64,000 nt of DNA from Salinibacter altiplanensis (GCF_002894645.1 NZ_NCQY01000025.1:29996-93995); one strand, 5' to 3'; numbered from the stretch's first letter, positions 35,501-43,573 are shown. Made by a program: numbers and translations. The notes: generated from the sequence alone by a model not told the origin.

Positions 35501-35596
35501 GGCCTGCACGGGCAACACCAGGACCAGTCCGTGAGCCACTACGAAAAGCGCGGCGAGGAGAAGGGAAACAGGGAAGCGTCTGTGTCGGGCATCCAT
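32582..35596 (-). CDS. SusC/RagA family TonB-linked outer membrane protein
   Basis: 1004-residue TonB-dependent porin. Signal peptide 1-33 (ends PVQAQ). CarboxypepD_reg-like domain about 34-115 (VSGVVTDAEDGKVIPGVNV, FSFVGYQEREV). Plug about 115-235 with the SusC hallmarks ALSGKVPGAQINSYSG, VRLRGVSTINGNAQPLYIVD (one after the other) and IEILKGPSAAAIYGARASNG near 215. The barrel runs to the C-terminal HLNVGL. First gene of a two-gene operon with susD. Calcium-like DxDGDG stretches (DDRDGDGSSDG; DEDEDGDGTPDG) occur in barrel loops. The nutrient is unknown; no glycoside hydrolase is adjacent. Confidence 0.93.
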   Translation of the reverse strand: MDARHRRFPVSLLLAALFVVAHGLVLVLPVQAQTTVSGVVTDAEDGKVIPGVNVRVKNTTVGTTTDLNGEYEIQVPTGRDVLLFSFVGYQEREVQVPDGEAQVDVALPRDVVDMDEVVVTGLGSEVKRENLANAVTSVDAADLEGTTDVESIDGALSGKVPGAQINSYSGAPGGGVSVRLRGVSTINGNAQPLYIVDGIIVSNASIPTNVNAVTQAASGGSRSNQDNPVNRIADLNPKDVQSIEILKGPSAAAIYGARASNGVVLIETKRGEAGETRVDFSQTLGVTTIRKKLGMRDFTAETAEVAFGERGRQEFLEAQNERGFIDYEEELFGQEGVLSTTSISASGGSQDTRFYLSGAWQDDEGIIERTGFERRSVRLNVDHTFSARSSITGTVNYVNSETRRGLTGNDNSGTTFGRSLTSTPNFIDIREREDGTYPDHPFNASNPLQTRDLFTNEEKLNRVMAGANFNYDFFNTDTQRLRFVGEGGVDFFQFETVGLFPRRLQFEPNDDQPGTSILGETNSLFTNFRTLLVHEYAIEDPALDLTTQVGFTASDSDVNSTNFVARDLIPGEQNLDQAASLSSTQERTFQNDRSFFVQEEANYDDKVIFTAGVRGDRSSLNGDTDEFFLFPKSSLAVRVANFDFWTYDAVDQLKLRVAFGETGNTTNFGTKFTSFEAPNVGGQAGTLVDRERGDDSIEPERQSEIETGVDLGLFNRRANLSFTVYRKAITDQLLRREVPSSTGFQLETINAGKLVNRGLETSLTVLPVSNNTVEWESTINFWTNDAEVRDLPVPSFRAVGGGFGATLGEVRIQEGRSPTQIVGVDDRDGDGSSDGVFQLGDTSPEFQMSFSNEVTLFDGLSASFLAHWKKGGDNLNLSELLFDLSRTSPDFDEDEDGDGTPDGVERLNAQGVSAQQFVQDASYFRLREVGVFYEFPDPLLRDVFDGAVRRVRVGLSANNVFTITPYKSYDPEVNNFGSTPVANGVEVTPFPSSKKFFFHLNVGL

Positions 35597-35650
35597 GGAT
35601 CCGGTTTATGCTGACGAGGAAGGACGAATTTCTCGTAAACGATTGCCCTT

Positions 35651-35679
35651 ATGTAAATATCCCTTGCACACTCGGTCAA
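35651..35679 (-). promoter_or_regulatory. Possible promoter of susCD
   Basis: Minus strand TTGACC (35674-35679), 17-base spacer, TTACAT (35651-35656), 55 bases upstream of the SusC ATG. The -35 is good and the -10 weak; assigned by spacing only. Confidence 0.35.
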
Positions 35680-35838
35680 GGACTTTTGAACCTACAATCA
35701 TGAACATAACGTGAAGCACATGAGAAAGGGATCCGGCGTGTGCTCGTCTGTTCCGGTCGGTGCCGGGGCTCGGACGCTCGAAGATTGTCCCCGATTCTGA
35801 AATCTTTTTTCTCCCCCGCCCTATCTCTGCTCACTTCT

Positions 35839-37059
35839 GTGTCAAACGCTCTCTCTTCTGACATTCTCACTGTCACCGAACTCACCCGCGGTCTCAACGG
35901 CCTGGTTGAAGACCACTACGACGACGTGTGGGTGGAGGGGGAATTGTCCGATTTCACGCGGGCCGCGTCCGGGCACTGCTATTTCAGTCTCAAGGACGAA
36001 GATGCGCAGATCCGGTGTGTGATGTGGAAGCACCTTACGCAGCATGTCTACTTCGAGCCCGAGGAGGGGATGCAAGTCCGCGTGAACGGCCACGCCTCCG
36101 TCTACGAGCGGCGGGGCGACCTGCAGATCCAGGCACAGGCGATGCGGCAGACAGGCAAGGGCGCCCAGCAGAAGGCGTTCGAGCAGCTCAAGCAGAAGCT
36201 GCAGGCAGAGGGGCTCTTCGCCCCCGAGCGCAAGCAGATGCTCCCCTTGTTTCCCGACACCATTGGCATCGTCACCTCGGGCCAGGGGGCGGCGGTCCAC
36301 GACCTCCAGTCGGGCCTGGCGCGGCGATTTCCGCCGGCGGAAGTGGTGTTGTGCCCCGTCACGGTACAGGGCCTCGACGCGCCCCAGGCCATCGCCGATG
36401 CGGTGGCGGCCTTCAACGAACTGCCCTCCGATGATGCACAGCGGCCCGATTTGCTGATCGTGGGACGGGGCGGCGGCTCCACCGAAGACCTGTGGGCGTT
36501 CAACGAGGAGAAGGTGGCGCGTGCACTCGACGCGTCCGCACTGCCGGTCGTGAGCGCCGTCGGGCACGAGTCGGACGTGACGATCGCCGACCTCGTGGCC
36601 GACGAGCGGGCCGCCACCCCTTCGGCGGCGGCCGAACTCGTGGTGCCGGACCGACGGGACGTGGCCGGGCGCATTCGGGGCCTCCACGACCGCCTCCATA
36701 CCCAGGTGACGCGTCGGCTCCAAAATGCCCGCCAGCACGTCGACGCCCTGGTGGCGTCGCGGGCCTTCCATGCCCCGGCGCGGCGCTTGAGGCAGCACCG
36801 ACAGCGCCTCGACGTCCTCGCGGACCGCCTGGAGCGAGGGGGAACCCGCGTCGTGAAGCAGGCCCGTACCCGCCTCGATCACCTCCACGACCGCCTGCAC
36901 GCGCTCGACCCCGAGCAGCCGTTGCGACGAGGCTACGCCCATCTCACCCGCGACGGCATGCCTGTCCACTCGGCCGAGTCGCTCGACGAGGGCGAGCGGG
37001 TGCGCCTCCACTTCCAAGACGGGCACCGCGACGCACACGTGCTTCCGAGCGACGCGTAG
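35839..37059 (+). CDS. xseA: Exodeoxyribonuclease VII large subunit XseA
   Basis: Large subunit of exonuclease VII, degrading single-stranded DNA with XseB. 406 residues from a GTG at 35839 (VSNALSSDILTVTELTRGL), normal length. The frame is open back to 35740, but that part is not family-like. OB-fold N-terminal domain about 15-110 (VWVEGELSDFTRAASGHCYF). Catalytic domain with GIVTSGQGAAVHD near 140, LLIVGRGGGSTEDLWAFNEE near 205 and SAVGHESDVTIADLVAD near 240. A long coiled-coil C-terminal half follows (RLRQHRQRLDVLADRLER). xseB lies apart at 43574. Confidence 0.95.
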   Translation: MSNALSSDILTVTELTRGLNGLVEDHYDDVWVEGELSDFTRAASGHCYFSLKDEDAQIRCVMWKHLTQHVYFEPEEGMQVRVNGHASVYERRGDLQIQAQAMRQTGKGAQQKAFEQLKQKLQAEGLFAPERKQMLPLFPDTIGIVTSGQGAAVHDLQSGLARRFPPAEVVLCPVTVQGLDAPQAIADAVAAFNELPSDDAQRPDLLIVGRGGGSTEDLWAFNEEKVARALDASALPVVSAVGHESDVTIADLVADERAATPSAAAELVVPDRRDVAGRIRGLHDRLHTQVTRRLQNARQHVDALVASRAFHAPARRLRQHRQRLDVLADRLERGGTRVVKQARTRLDHLHDRLHALDPEQPLRRGYAHLTRDGMPVHSAESLDEGERVRLHFQDGHRDAHVLPSDA

Positions 37060-37362
37060 CCGCGACGGTCTGCCTCCGCCCGTCCCCCACGAGCAACCGC
37101 CCCCGCGAGCAACGACGCGTTCGCGCATGCCCCCACTACGATGTCACAGCATCGTAAAATCGTGGCCCCGAGTCGCTCCTGCGCGAGACGACTGGGGAGG
37201 GGGCACCTCAGGCCTTGATCAGGAACCGCCCTGTTTGTAGGCTGTACATCCGACGGCTTTTCGCTGGGCGCCGCCGTTCTTCTCTCCCAACGCCCCGGCG
37301 TTCCCACTGCCTTTCCGCCTCTCCGTCCTACGGCTGGCCCAACTGTCAACGTCTCACGCTCC
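37060..37362. other. Spacer between xseA and the YjbQ-like gene
   Basis: About 300 bases without a supported gene. A perfect 7-bp hairpin TACGATG (37137-37143) / CATCGTA (37150-37156) with a 6-base loop is the only structure I see; it may be the end of the xseA transcript but lacks a T-tract on the + strand. Confidence 0.4.
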
Positions 37363-38439
37363 ATGGCTCCGGACCCAACCCAACTTACGATTCAGTTCCA
37401 GCCGGAGCAGCGCGTAGACGTCATCGACGTAAACGAGCACGTAGAGCGGAAGGACGAGGGGTTTTTGCACGACCACGAGCAGGCCCTCTACTGTTCGTAC
37501 CACACGACGGCCGGGTATCTGGAAGAAACCATCTGCAACCGGCTCGACCGGTGTCAGGATCAGGTGCACAAGTTTCTAGATCCTTTTCGGGAGCTCTTTC
37601 CGTACGGGGCCAACTATCAGCATGATCAACTCCACCTTCGGAAGGAGTTGAGTCCCAAGCAACGCCGCACCGAGCCCCGCAACGCCGATTCCCACCTGAC
37701 ATTCATTGGGTCGGGCCTTGAAAACTGTGTCACGTACCCCAGCAGTCCCGCCCGGCCGGTCTTCTTCATCGACCTCGATGGGATCAACAAGGACAACCAG
37801 GACCGCCGCGAGCGCCGCACGACAGTCATTGGGTACAACGACGAGCGGGTCGTCGAACAGATGGACCTTCGCGTTCCGGTCTCCGACCATTCCATCGACT
37901 CGGTAAGCCTGCGCGACCCCCGGCTCGGAATTTTCAAGCGCCTCCACGAGCGACTGGCCGCGCACGGGATCAGCACGGGCCGTGTGCATCTCGAACTCGT
38001 TCCGGAGGAGAAGCACGTGGGCCTCACGGTGAACGAGTACGAGACCCTCCTTATGAAGCACGACCTGGTCGAGGTGCTTCGGGACCCACTGCGGTTCATG
38101 GCACGGAAGGGCCGAAACATGCTCCGCGACCCCGGCGCCATTCCCAAGAAGGCCAAGAACTACGCGAAGTACGATCTCGTCCGCCTCGTCAACAAGGTCG
38201 TCGACACCCTGGGCCTGAGCGAGTCCTTGATCGAGCGCATCATCGACAAGTGTCTCGCAGTGCCGGCCGAGCGGTTCCTACGAATGAAGCGGTCGGTCAG
38301 CCTGCTCGTGACCGAGGACGAGGCCAACGGCGAGGGCACGATTGAACAAGGCCGCTACCAAAGCCCCATCCTCGTGCAGTGGCGTACGTCCGACCCACAG
38401 GCGCGTCGCGTCCGGGCCACCCTAACTCGTTTCGAGTAG
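37363..38439 (+). CDS. YjbQ-like (UPF0047) domain protein with unique C-terminal extension
   Basis: 358 residues. The N-terminal part (about 35-165) follows the YjbQ family pattern: YCSYHTTAGYLEE, then DPFRELFPYGANYQHDQ, NADSHLTFIGSGLE, and FIDLDG followed by an Arg-rich strand (RRERRTTVIGYN). YjbQ proteins are about 140 residues; some have weak thiamin-phosphate-synthase activity. The remaining 190 residues (for example KRLHERLAAHGISTGRVHLEL and LMKHDLVEVLRDPLRFMARK) contain helices I do not recognise. ATG at 37363. It stands alone between xseA and a MITE-like repeat. The domain assignment is by pattern, not alignment. Confidence 0.7.
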   Translation: MAPDPTQLTIQFQPEQRVDVIDVNEHVERKDEGFLHDHEQALYCSYHTTAGYLEETICNRLDRCQDQVHKFLDPFRELFPYGANYQHDQLHLRKELSPKQRRTEPRNADSHLTFIGSGLENCVTYPSSPARPVFFIDLDGINKDNQDRRERRTTVIGYNDERVVEQMDLRVPVSDHSIDSVSLRDPRLGIFKRLHERLAAHGISTGRVHLELVPEEKHVGLTVNEYETLLMKHDLVEVLRDPLRFMARKGRNMLRDPGAIPKKAKNYAKYDLVRLVNKVVDTLGLSESLIERIIDKCLAVPAERFLRMKRSVSLLVTEDEANGEGTIEQGRYQSPILVQWRTSDPQARRVRATLTRFE

Positions 38440-38863
38440 ATCGCGCCCGGCCGTCGACGACGGGGCCCTCTTCCCCCGACGCTGAGAACCTGTTTGGGAA
38501 CTGGACCGGACGGGAAGACCGAGCATCGAGAAGCCGATGATCGGCGCAGGGTCGAGGGCTGCGAACGACCGCCTGAGACCGGGGATGATTTGCGGGCCAC
38601 CCCTGCCGGTTGGGCCCCCGAGACGTAGATTGAAGCAGGTTCTACGTCTTCTTCTGTGAAGACTTGGCCTCGGTTGAGGAAAGACTTCCTCCGGTCCTCA
38701 ATTTCCCCCCAGCAATAGTCAGGATTGGCAAGCACGTCCTGGCGTGAGGCATCGGTGGCCTCCTTCCGAAACCGGGTCTGTGGCATCTGAGGGCGAGGGT
38801 TTCCATCACGTGTTCCGTCGAGACCTTGAAGATGCAATCGCCCTGTAACTGTCATCGGGAGAG
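38440..38863. other. Spacer with MITE-like copy B, upstream of the nrd promoter
   Basis: No gene supported. 38485-38643 is a MITE-like repeat (separate entry). 38644-38863 has an open minus-strand frame whose product (for example LHLQGLDGTRDGNPRPQ) could be a transposase scrap, but nothing confirms it. Confidence 0.5.
38485..38643. repeat. MITE-like dispersed repeat, copy B
   Basis: 159 bp bounded by perfect 8-bp inverted ends AGAACCTG (38485-38492) and CAGGTTCT (38636-38643). It shares GAGCATCGAGA (38521-38531) and GGTCGAGGGCTG (38550-38561) with copy A. No coding capacity. Confidence 0.7.
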
Positions 38864-38892
38864 TTGACACTGCTCCAAGCACCGCTTATTCT
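38864..38892 (+). promoter_or_regulatory. Promoter of the riboswitch-nrdBA transcript
   Basis: TTGACA (38864-38869), 17-base spacer, TATTCT (38887-38892). The first stem of the cobalamin aptamer begins 16 bases after the -10 box, so transcription from here would include the whole aptamer. Confidence 0.8.
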
Positions 38893-38907
38893 CTGCCTAC
38901 ATATGAC

Positions 38908-39038
38908 TCGTTCTCTCTGAGGCCACACCGTCGTGGTGTGGTAGCCGCTCCGGCCGGAGCGGTGCCTCGGGGAAAGTCCGGTGGAATTCCGGCGCTGTCG
39001 CGCAACGGTGATAGTCCGAATGCCTGCTCAGAGAACGA
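38908..39038 (+). ncRNA. Cobalamin (B12) riboswitch aptamer
   Basis: RNA element that senses adenosylcobalamin and lowers expression of the genes behind it. The outer stem P1 is TCGTTCTCTCTGA (38908-38920) with TCAGAGAACGA (39028-39038). The conserved core is visible: GGGGAAAGTCCGGTG (38970s), GCTGTCGCGCAACGGTGATA near 38995-39014, and the B12 box AGTCCGAATGCCTGC (39013-39027). GC-rich hairpins at 38921-38970 form the upper arms. A perfect hairpin TGCCGG-TGAT-CCGGCA follows near 39049-39064 and may be part of the expression platform. It controls class I ribonucleotide reductase genes. Confidence 0.93.
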
Positions 39039-39434
39039 CCCGTTCCCCCTGCCGGTGATCCGGCACGTGGGAAGCCTCACGCGTCATGAGGCCTGCGGTC
39101 TGCATCGTGGAACGGCTACACAGGAACCGCCCGTCCCTCATCTGGACTATTCCGGGGACGGCACGAAGAGGGTTCTGCTGTTCCCCACGTGCTCCCCGCC
39201 TTCGTGACGCGTCTTTGCGTCCGAAGGACTCTTTATTTGTGGAGCACACCATGTCTCACCTGGTTACTGTCGATCGCCGCCTGTCTCCGTCGACAGCCCA
39301 TCCCCCACCTCGTCCGCCCGGGGGGCCCCTCACGCTAGCCTCGCGGCCCGCCCTCCTGTGGCGCATCGTCTAACGCGTTTCTTCTGTCTGCTCCGCCCCT
39401 GCCCCGCATCTACCGCACCGTTCCTCCGCCTGCC
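39039..39434 (+). promoter_or_regulatory. Long leader between B12 riboswitch and nrdB
   Basis: 396 bases, presumably the expression platform and 5' leader. It contains the CCGGCA hairpin noted above and a possible 40-codon upstream frame 39251-39373 starting MSHLVTVDRRLSP. The product is Pro/Arg-rich and not convincing as a gene. I cannot place a single intrinsic terminator with a T-tract. Confidence 0.5.
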
Positions 39435-40406
39435 ATGGACATTTTCGACGAGCGCGTCAACCTCAAGCCCTATGAGTATCCGCACCTGCTGGACTTCAAG
39501 GACGCCATTCGTCATTCCTACTGGGTTCACGACGAGTTTACCTTCGAAGGGGACGTCCAGGACTTCCACGTCAACTGCACCGACACCGAGCGCAGTGTCA
39601 TCACCAAAACGATGCTTGCCATCGCCCAGATCGAGGTGTCCGTGAAGACCTTCTGGGCCGACCTGTACCACCGCATGCCGAAGCCTGAAATCGGCGCCGT
39701 CGGCATGACGTTCGCCGAGTCGGAAGTTCGCCACATGGACGCGTACTCCCACCTTCTCGACCTCTTGGGCCTGGATGATCGGTTCGCACGCGTCGAGCAA
39801 ATTCCTGCAATTGCCGACCGGATTGAGTACCTGGATGCCTGTTTGCAGAATGACGGCGGCACGGACCGCGATTTCGCCTTCTCCATTCTTCTCTTTTCGA
39901 TCTTCACCGAGCATGTGAGCCTGTTCAGTCAGTTCCTCATCATGCTCTCGTTCGACAAGTACGAGAAAAAGTTCAAAGGCGTCGCAAATGCCGTGGAGGC
40001 CACCTCCAAGGAAGAGCAGATCCATGGCCTCTTCGGGGTGGAGCTGATCGACGTCATCCGGGAGGAACACCCCGATTGGTTCGGGGCCGACTTCGACGCG
40101 GAGGTCCAGGCTGCCTGCCGGCGTGCGTATCAGGCCGAGCACAAGGTGCTCGACTGGATCTTCGCGGACGGCGAGCTGGACTTCCTGCCGCGTCCCGTCG
40201 TTGACACCTTCCTGCGTGACAAGTTCAACGAGTCGCTTCGCAATGTGGATGTCCCCCCGATCTTTGAGGTCGACCCCGAGCGGCGCGACGAAACCCGCTG
40301 GTTTCACGAAGAGATTCTGCTCACGAAGGGCAACGACTTCTTTTCGAAGCGGGGCACCAGCTATTCGAAAATGACGCAGAGCGTGAGTAGCAGCGACCTC
40401 TTCTAG
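39435..40406 (+). CDS. nrdB: Class I ribonucleotide reductase small subunit NrdB
   Basis: Radical-generating subunit of aerobic ribonucleotide reductase. 323 residues. Di-iron ligands by position: E67 (IAQIE), E97 and H100 in ESEVRHMDAY, E159 (FTEH), E194 and H197 in SKEEQIHG. Y104 lies at the +7 position from E97, as the radical tyrosine does in the E. coli protein. The first ligand is Glu where E. coli has Asp84. The C-terminus (SKMTQSVSSSDLF) is the tail that binds NrdA. The gene follows a B12 riboswitch and its long leader and is 53 bases before nrdA. Confidence 0.94.
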   Translation: MDIFDERVNLKPYEYPHLLDFKDAIRHSYWVHDEFTFEGDVQDFHVNCTDTERSVITKTMLAIAQIEVSVKTFWADLYHRMPKPEIGAVGMTFAESEVRHMDAYSHLLDLLGLDDRFARVEQIPAIADRIEYLDACLQNDGGTDRDFAFSILLFSIFTEHVSLFSQFLIMLSFDKYEKKFKGVANAVEATSKEEQIHGLFGVELIDVIREEHPDWFGADFDAEVQAACRRAYQAEHKVLDWIFADGELDFLPRPVVDTFLRDKFNESLRNVDVPPIFEVDPERRDETRWFHEEILLTKGNDFFSKRGTSYSKMTQSVSSSDLF

Positions 40407-40459
40407 AGACTGGTGTCCCCGACCGCTTCCGTTCTTTTTTCTCTCTGCCCAACGCCGCG

Positions 40460-42148
40460 ATGGCTCAGCCCGCCCTCTCCCTCCCCACCACCGACTCATC
40501 CCGCGATTTTGCCTGGCTCAACGAGCACGCCAGGACGTTTCTCCGTCGCGGCTACTTGCTCGACGACACCACGCCCAAAGAGCGGGTCCGCGAGATCGCC
40601 GAACACGCCGAGTCGATTCTCGGCGTCGATGGCTTTGCCGACCGGTTCTACACGTACATGAGCCGCGGCTACTACTCCCTCGCCTCTCCAGTGTGGTCGA
40701 ACTTCGGCCTCGACCGGGGCCTGCCCATCTCGTGCTTCGGGTCCTACTTCGAAGACACGATGACCTCCATCCTCGACACCCATGCCGAGGTGGGCATGAT
40801 GACAAAGGTGGGCGGCGGCACCAGTGGCTACTTCGGCGACATTCGTCCCCGTGGCGCCCCCATCACCAACAACGGCACCTCCAACGGCACCTACCCCTTT
40901 GCCCAGCTCTTCGACAAGGTGATCAACGTGGTGAGCCAGGGCGAAACGCGCCGCGGCCACTTCGCCGGCTACATCGACATCGAGCACCCCGACATCGAAG
41001 AGTGGCTCAACATCCAGACCGAGGGCGACGCCATTCAAACGATGATGTACGGCGTCGTGATCGGCGATGCGTGGATGCGGGAGATGATCGACGGCGACGA
41101 AGAGAAGCGCGAGCTCTGGGCGAGCGTGATCGAGCAGCGCATGGAGCTTGGCATCCCGTACCTCCTTTTCCGCGGCAACGTCGAAGCCGGCAAGCCGCAG
41201 GTCTACAAGGACAAGGGCTACGACATTCACGCGTCAAATCTCTGCTCCGAGATTGCACTGCCCTCAGGCCCGGACGAGAGCTTCGTGTGCTGCCTCTCGT
41301 CGATGAATGCCCTCCACTACGACGAGTGGAAGGACACCGACGCGGTCGAGACGCTCACCTACTTCCTCGATGCGGTGATGGAGGAGTTTATTCAGGGGGC
41401 GGAGGACATGGCTCATATGCAACGGCCCGTGCGTTTTGCGAAGCGGCACCGCGCCATCGGCATCGGCATCTTGGGCTGGCACTCCTACCTACAGGCCAAC
41501 ATGATCCCGTTCGAGTCGGCGGAGGCCACCACCATCGGCACCGACCTCGCGCAGACGATCAAGGACCGGTCCTACGCCGCGTCCGCGGAGTTGGCGGACC
41601 GCTTCGGCGAGCCGCCGGTCCTGGACGGCTACGGGCGCCGCAACGCCACGACGATGGCCGTGGCCCCGACCAAGTCGTCGAGCTTTATCCTCGGGCAGGT
41701 CAGCCCCTCCATCGAGCCCATCAAGAGCAACTACCACGTGCAGGATCGGGCCAAGATGAAGGTCACCTACCGGAACCCATCCCTCACGGCACTGCTGGAA
41801 CAGAAGGGCAAAAACACCCGCGAGGTGTGGGACGAGATTGCCCTCCACGACGGCTCGGTGCAGCACCTCGACATCCTGACCGAGAGGGAGAAGGACGTGT
41901 TCAAAACATTCAGCGAGATCAGTCAGATGGCCATTGTAAACCAGGCGGCCGCCCGCCAGAAGCACATCGATCAGTCGCAGTCGCTAAACCTGGCCATCGA
42001 CCCGAACTCAACCCCGGCGAAGGACATCAACCAGCTGTACATTGAGGCGTGGAGGAAGGGCGTCAAGTCGCTCTACTACCAAAATGGCGTCAACGCCGCA
42101 CAGGACTTCTCTCGGGAGATCCTGACGTGTAGCAGCTGCGAAGGATGA
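40460..42148 (+). CDS. nrdA: Class I ribonucleotide reductase large subunit NrdA (no ATP cone)
   Basis: Catalytic subunit reducing ribonucleoside diphosphates. 562 residues, shorter than E. coli NrdA (761), because the N-terminal ATP-cone (activity site) is absent and the protein opens directly into the helical domain. Active-site cysteines: C92 in LPISCFGSYF, NLCSEIALP, and VCCLSSMN; the C-terminal reductant pair is LTCSSCEG. Specificity-site region GGGTSGYFGDIRPRGAPI is present. Without an ATP cone, overall dATP inhibition must act elsewhere if at all. It is cotranscribed with nrdB under the B12 riboswitch. Confidence 0.94.
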   Translation: MAQPALSLPTTDSSRDFAWLNEHARTFLRRGYLLDDTTPKERVREIAEHAESILGVDGFADRFYTYMSRGYYSLASPVWSNFGLDRGLPISCFGSYFEDTMTSILDTHAEVGMMTKVGGGTSGYFGDIRPRGAPITNNGTSNGTYPFAQLFDKVINVVSQGETRRGHFAGYIDIEHPDIEEWLNIQTEGDAIQTMMYGVVIGDAWMREMIDGDEEKRELWASVIEQRMELGIPYLLFRGNVEAGKPQVYKDKGYDIHASNLCSEIALPSGPDESFVCCLSSMNALHYDEWKDTDAVETLTYFLDAVMEEFIQGAEDMAHMQRPVRFAKRHRAIGIGILGWHSYLQANMIPFESAEATTIGTDLAQTIKDRSYAASAELADRFGEPPVLDGYGRRNATTMAVAPTKSSSFILGQVSPSIEPIKSNYHVQDRAKMKVTYRNPSLTALLEQKGKNTREVWDEIALHDGSVQHLDILTEREKDVFKTFSEISQMAIVNQAAARQKHIDQSQSLNLAIDPNSTPAKDINQLYIEAWRKGVKSLYYQNGVNAAQDFSREILTCSSCEG

Positions 42149-42190
42149 GGCCCGTACCCGACTCGTCTTCTCCCACCCCCTCTTGTTCTG

Positions 42191-42625
42191 ATGCCCTCTC
42201 CCTCCCCAGACTCCCACGACGTCCTCGAGAGTGAAGCGGCGGAAACGCGCATGGTGCACGCCGTCTTTCCGGGCGATACCAATCACTACCACACGCTTTT
42301 CGGGGGCACCGCCATGGGGTGGATGGACCAGGCTGCGTTCATCTGTGCGACCCGGTGGTGCCGCACGAAAGTCGTCACCGTTCACACGAGCGAAATCGAC
42401 TACAAGCACCCGGTGCCCGAGGGCACGATCGTGGAGCTCGTGGCGCAGGTTACGGACACCGGGGGCACCTCCCTCACGGTTCGGGTCGACATGTTCGTCG
42501 AGCCGATGGATGCGCACGACCGCATGCTTGCCTGCACGGGGCGCTTCGTCCTCGTCGCCCTCGACGAGGAGGAACGCCCGACACAGGTGCCCTCGGCCTC
42601 GGCCTCCGCCCCAAGTGCGACGTAG
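42191..42625 (+). CDS. Acyl-CoA thioesterase (YciA-like hotdog)
   Basis: 144-residue hotdog-fold thioesterase hydrolysing acyl-CoA. Signature FPGDTNHYHTLFGGTAMGWM and DQAAFICATRWC (residues 26-57) with the conserved Asn/Asp/Gly residues, then SEIDYKHPVPEGTIVEL and the final strand. The C-terminal 18 residues are low-complexity (Ala/Ser). The gene starts 42 bases after nrdA and converges on an SDR gene ending 3 bases after it. The acyl specificity is unknown. Confidence 0.9.
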   Translation: MPSPSPDSHDVLESEAAETRMVHAVFPGDTNHYHTLFGGTAMGWMDQAAFICATRWCRTKVVTVHTSEIDYKHPVPEGTIVELVAQVTDTGGTSLTVRVDMFVEPMDAHDRMLACTGRFVLVALDEEERPTQVPSASASAPSAT

Positions 42626-42628
42626 CCG

Positions 42629-43402
42629 CTAGATCAGGGACTGGCTTTGGCCGCCGTCCACGTTGATGCAGGCCCCGGTGATGAGGCTGGCCCGCTCGGA
42701 GCAGAGAAACGTGACGGCGTCGGCCACCTCGGTCGCACGCCCGAAGCGCTCGATCGCGATGTTCTCCTCAACAAACTGCTCCATCTCCTCTGGCTTCTCC
42801 TTCACGCGCTGGTCCCAACTGCCGCCCGGGAAGCGGATGGAGCCCGGCGCCACGCTGTTGACCCGGATCTCCGGGGCAAGGTCCTGGGCCATCACCTTGC
42901 TCACACTGATGAGCGCCGACTTGGTCGTGTTGTAGAGCGACAGGCCCGCGCCCCCCAGCTCCCGCCCAAAGATGGACGAGATGTAGCAGATGGAGGCCCC
43001 CTCCACCTCCCGCATGTGCGGAACGGCCGCCCGGCTCACGCGGACGTGCGACATGAAGTTCAGGTCCATCAGGTCCTCCCAGTCCTCGTCCGACAGCTCT
43101 TCGAAGCTGCCACGCCGGTTGCCCCCCACGTTGCCCACGTAGGTATCGATGCGTCCAAATCGGGCGTGGGTTTCTTTCACGAGGCGCTCCGGCTCGCCCG
43201 CCTCCGTGACGTCCATGGGCAGGGCCAGCACCTCCGCCCCCGTCTCTTGGATCTCCGCCGCGGCCTCTTCGAGATCCGATTCGGTGCGGGCACAGATGGC
43301 TACGTCGCACCCCTCGCGGGCGAGGGCCTGCGCAATGTACTTGCCAATGCCACGGCTCGCACCGGTGACGATGGCGGTTCGATTTTGAAGTCCGAGATCC
43401 AT
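42629..43402 (-). CDS. SDR family oxidoreductase
   Basis: 257-residue classical short-chain dehydrogenase/reductase. Cofactor loop TGASRGIGKYIA near residue 12, NVGGN near 88 (the NNAG position), catalytic serine in ICYISSIFG near 140, and YNTTKSAL (Tyr-x3-Lys) near 155. ICARTESDLEEAA suggests NADP preference (Arg after the second strand). ATG at 43402 (MDLGLQNRTAIV); upstream in-frame residues to 43465 are not family-like. Substrate unknown. Confidence 0.92.
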   Translation of the reverse strand: MDLGLQNRTAIVTGASRGIGKYIAQALAREGCDVAICARTESDLEEAAAEIQETGAEVLALPMDVTEAGEPERLVKETHARFGRIDTYVGNVGGNRRGSFEELSDEDWEDLMDLNFMSHVRVSRAAVPHMREVEGASICYISSIFGRELGGAGLSLYNTTKSALISVSKVMAQDLAPEIRVNSVAPGSIRFPGGSWDQRVKEKPEEMEQFVEENIAIERFGRATEVADAVTFLCSERASLITGACINVDGGQSQSLI

Positions 43403-43573
43403 GGCGGGAAGGAAAAATCGTAAGGGAAGGTGAATGCGTGTACCACATAGGATAGACACCGCCACGGTCCCCGTCCATCCCTTCCTTCCGAACCGACCGG
43501 GCTTTCAACACATTTAGACAGGACTGCTTCGCCCCCTCTCCCCCCACCGCCGGCAACGCTGCATCGTCCTCCC

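Noticed and set aside
37137..37156. Perfect 7-bp hairpin after xseA as a terminator
   Set aside because: No T-tract on the + strand, so not called as a terminator.
38355..38882. Minus-strand frame across MITE-like copy B, possible transposase scrap
   Set aside because: It runs through the repeat and the end of the YjbQ-like gene and has no recognisable transposase motif.
39251..39373. 40-codon leader frame before nrdB
   Set aside because: Pro/Arg-rich product without conservation evidence; recorded only as part of the leader.
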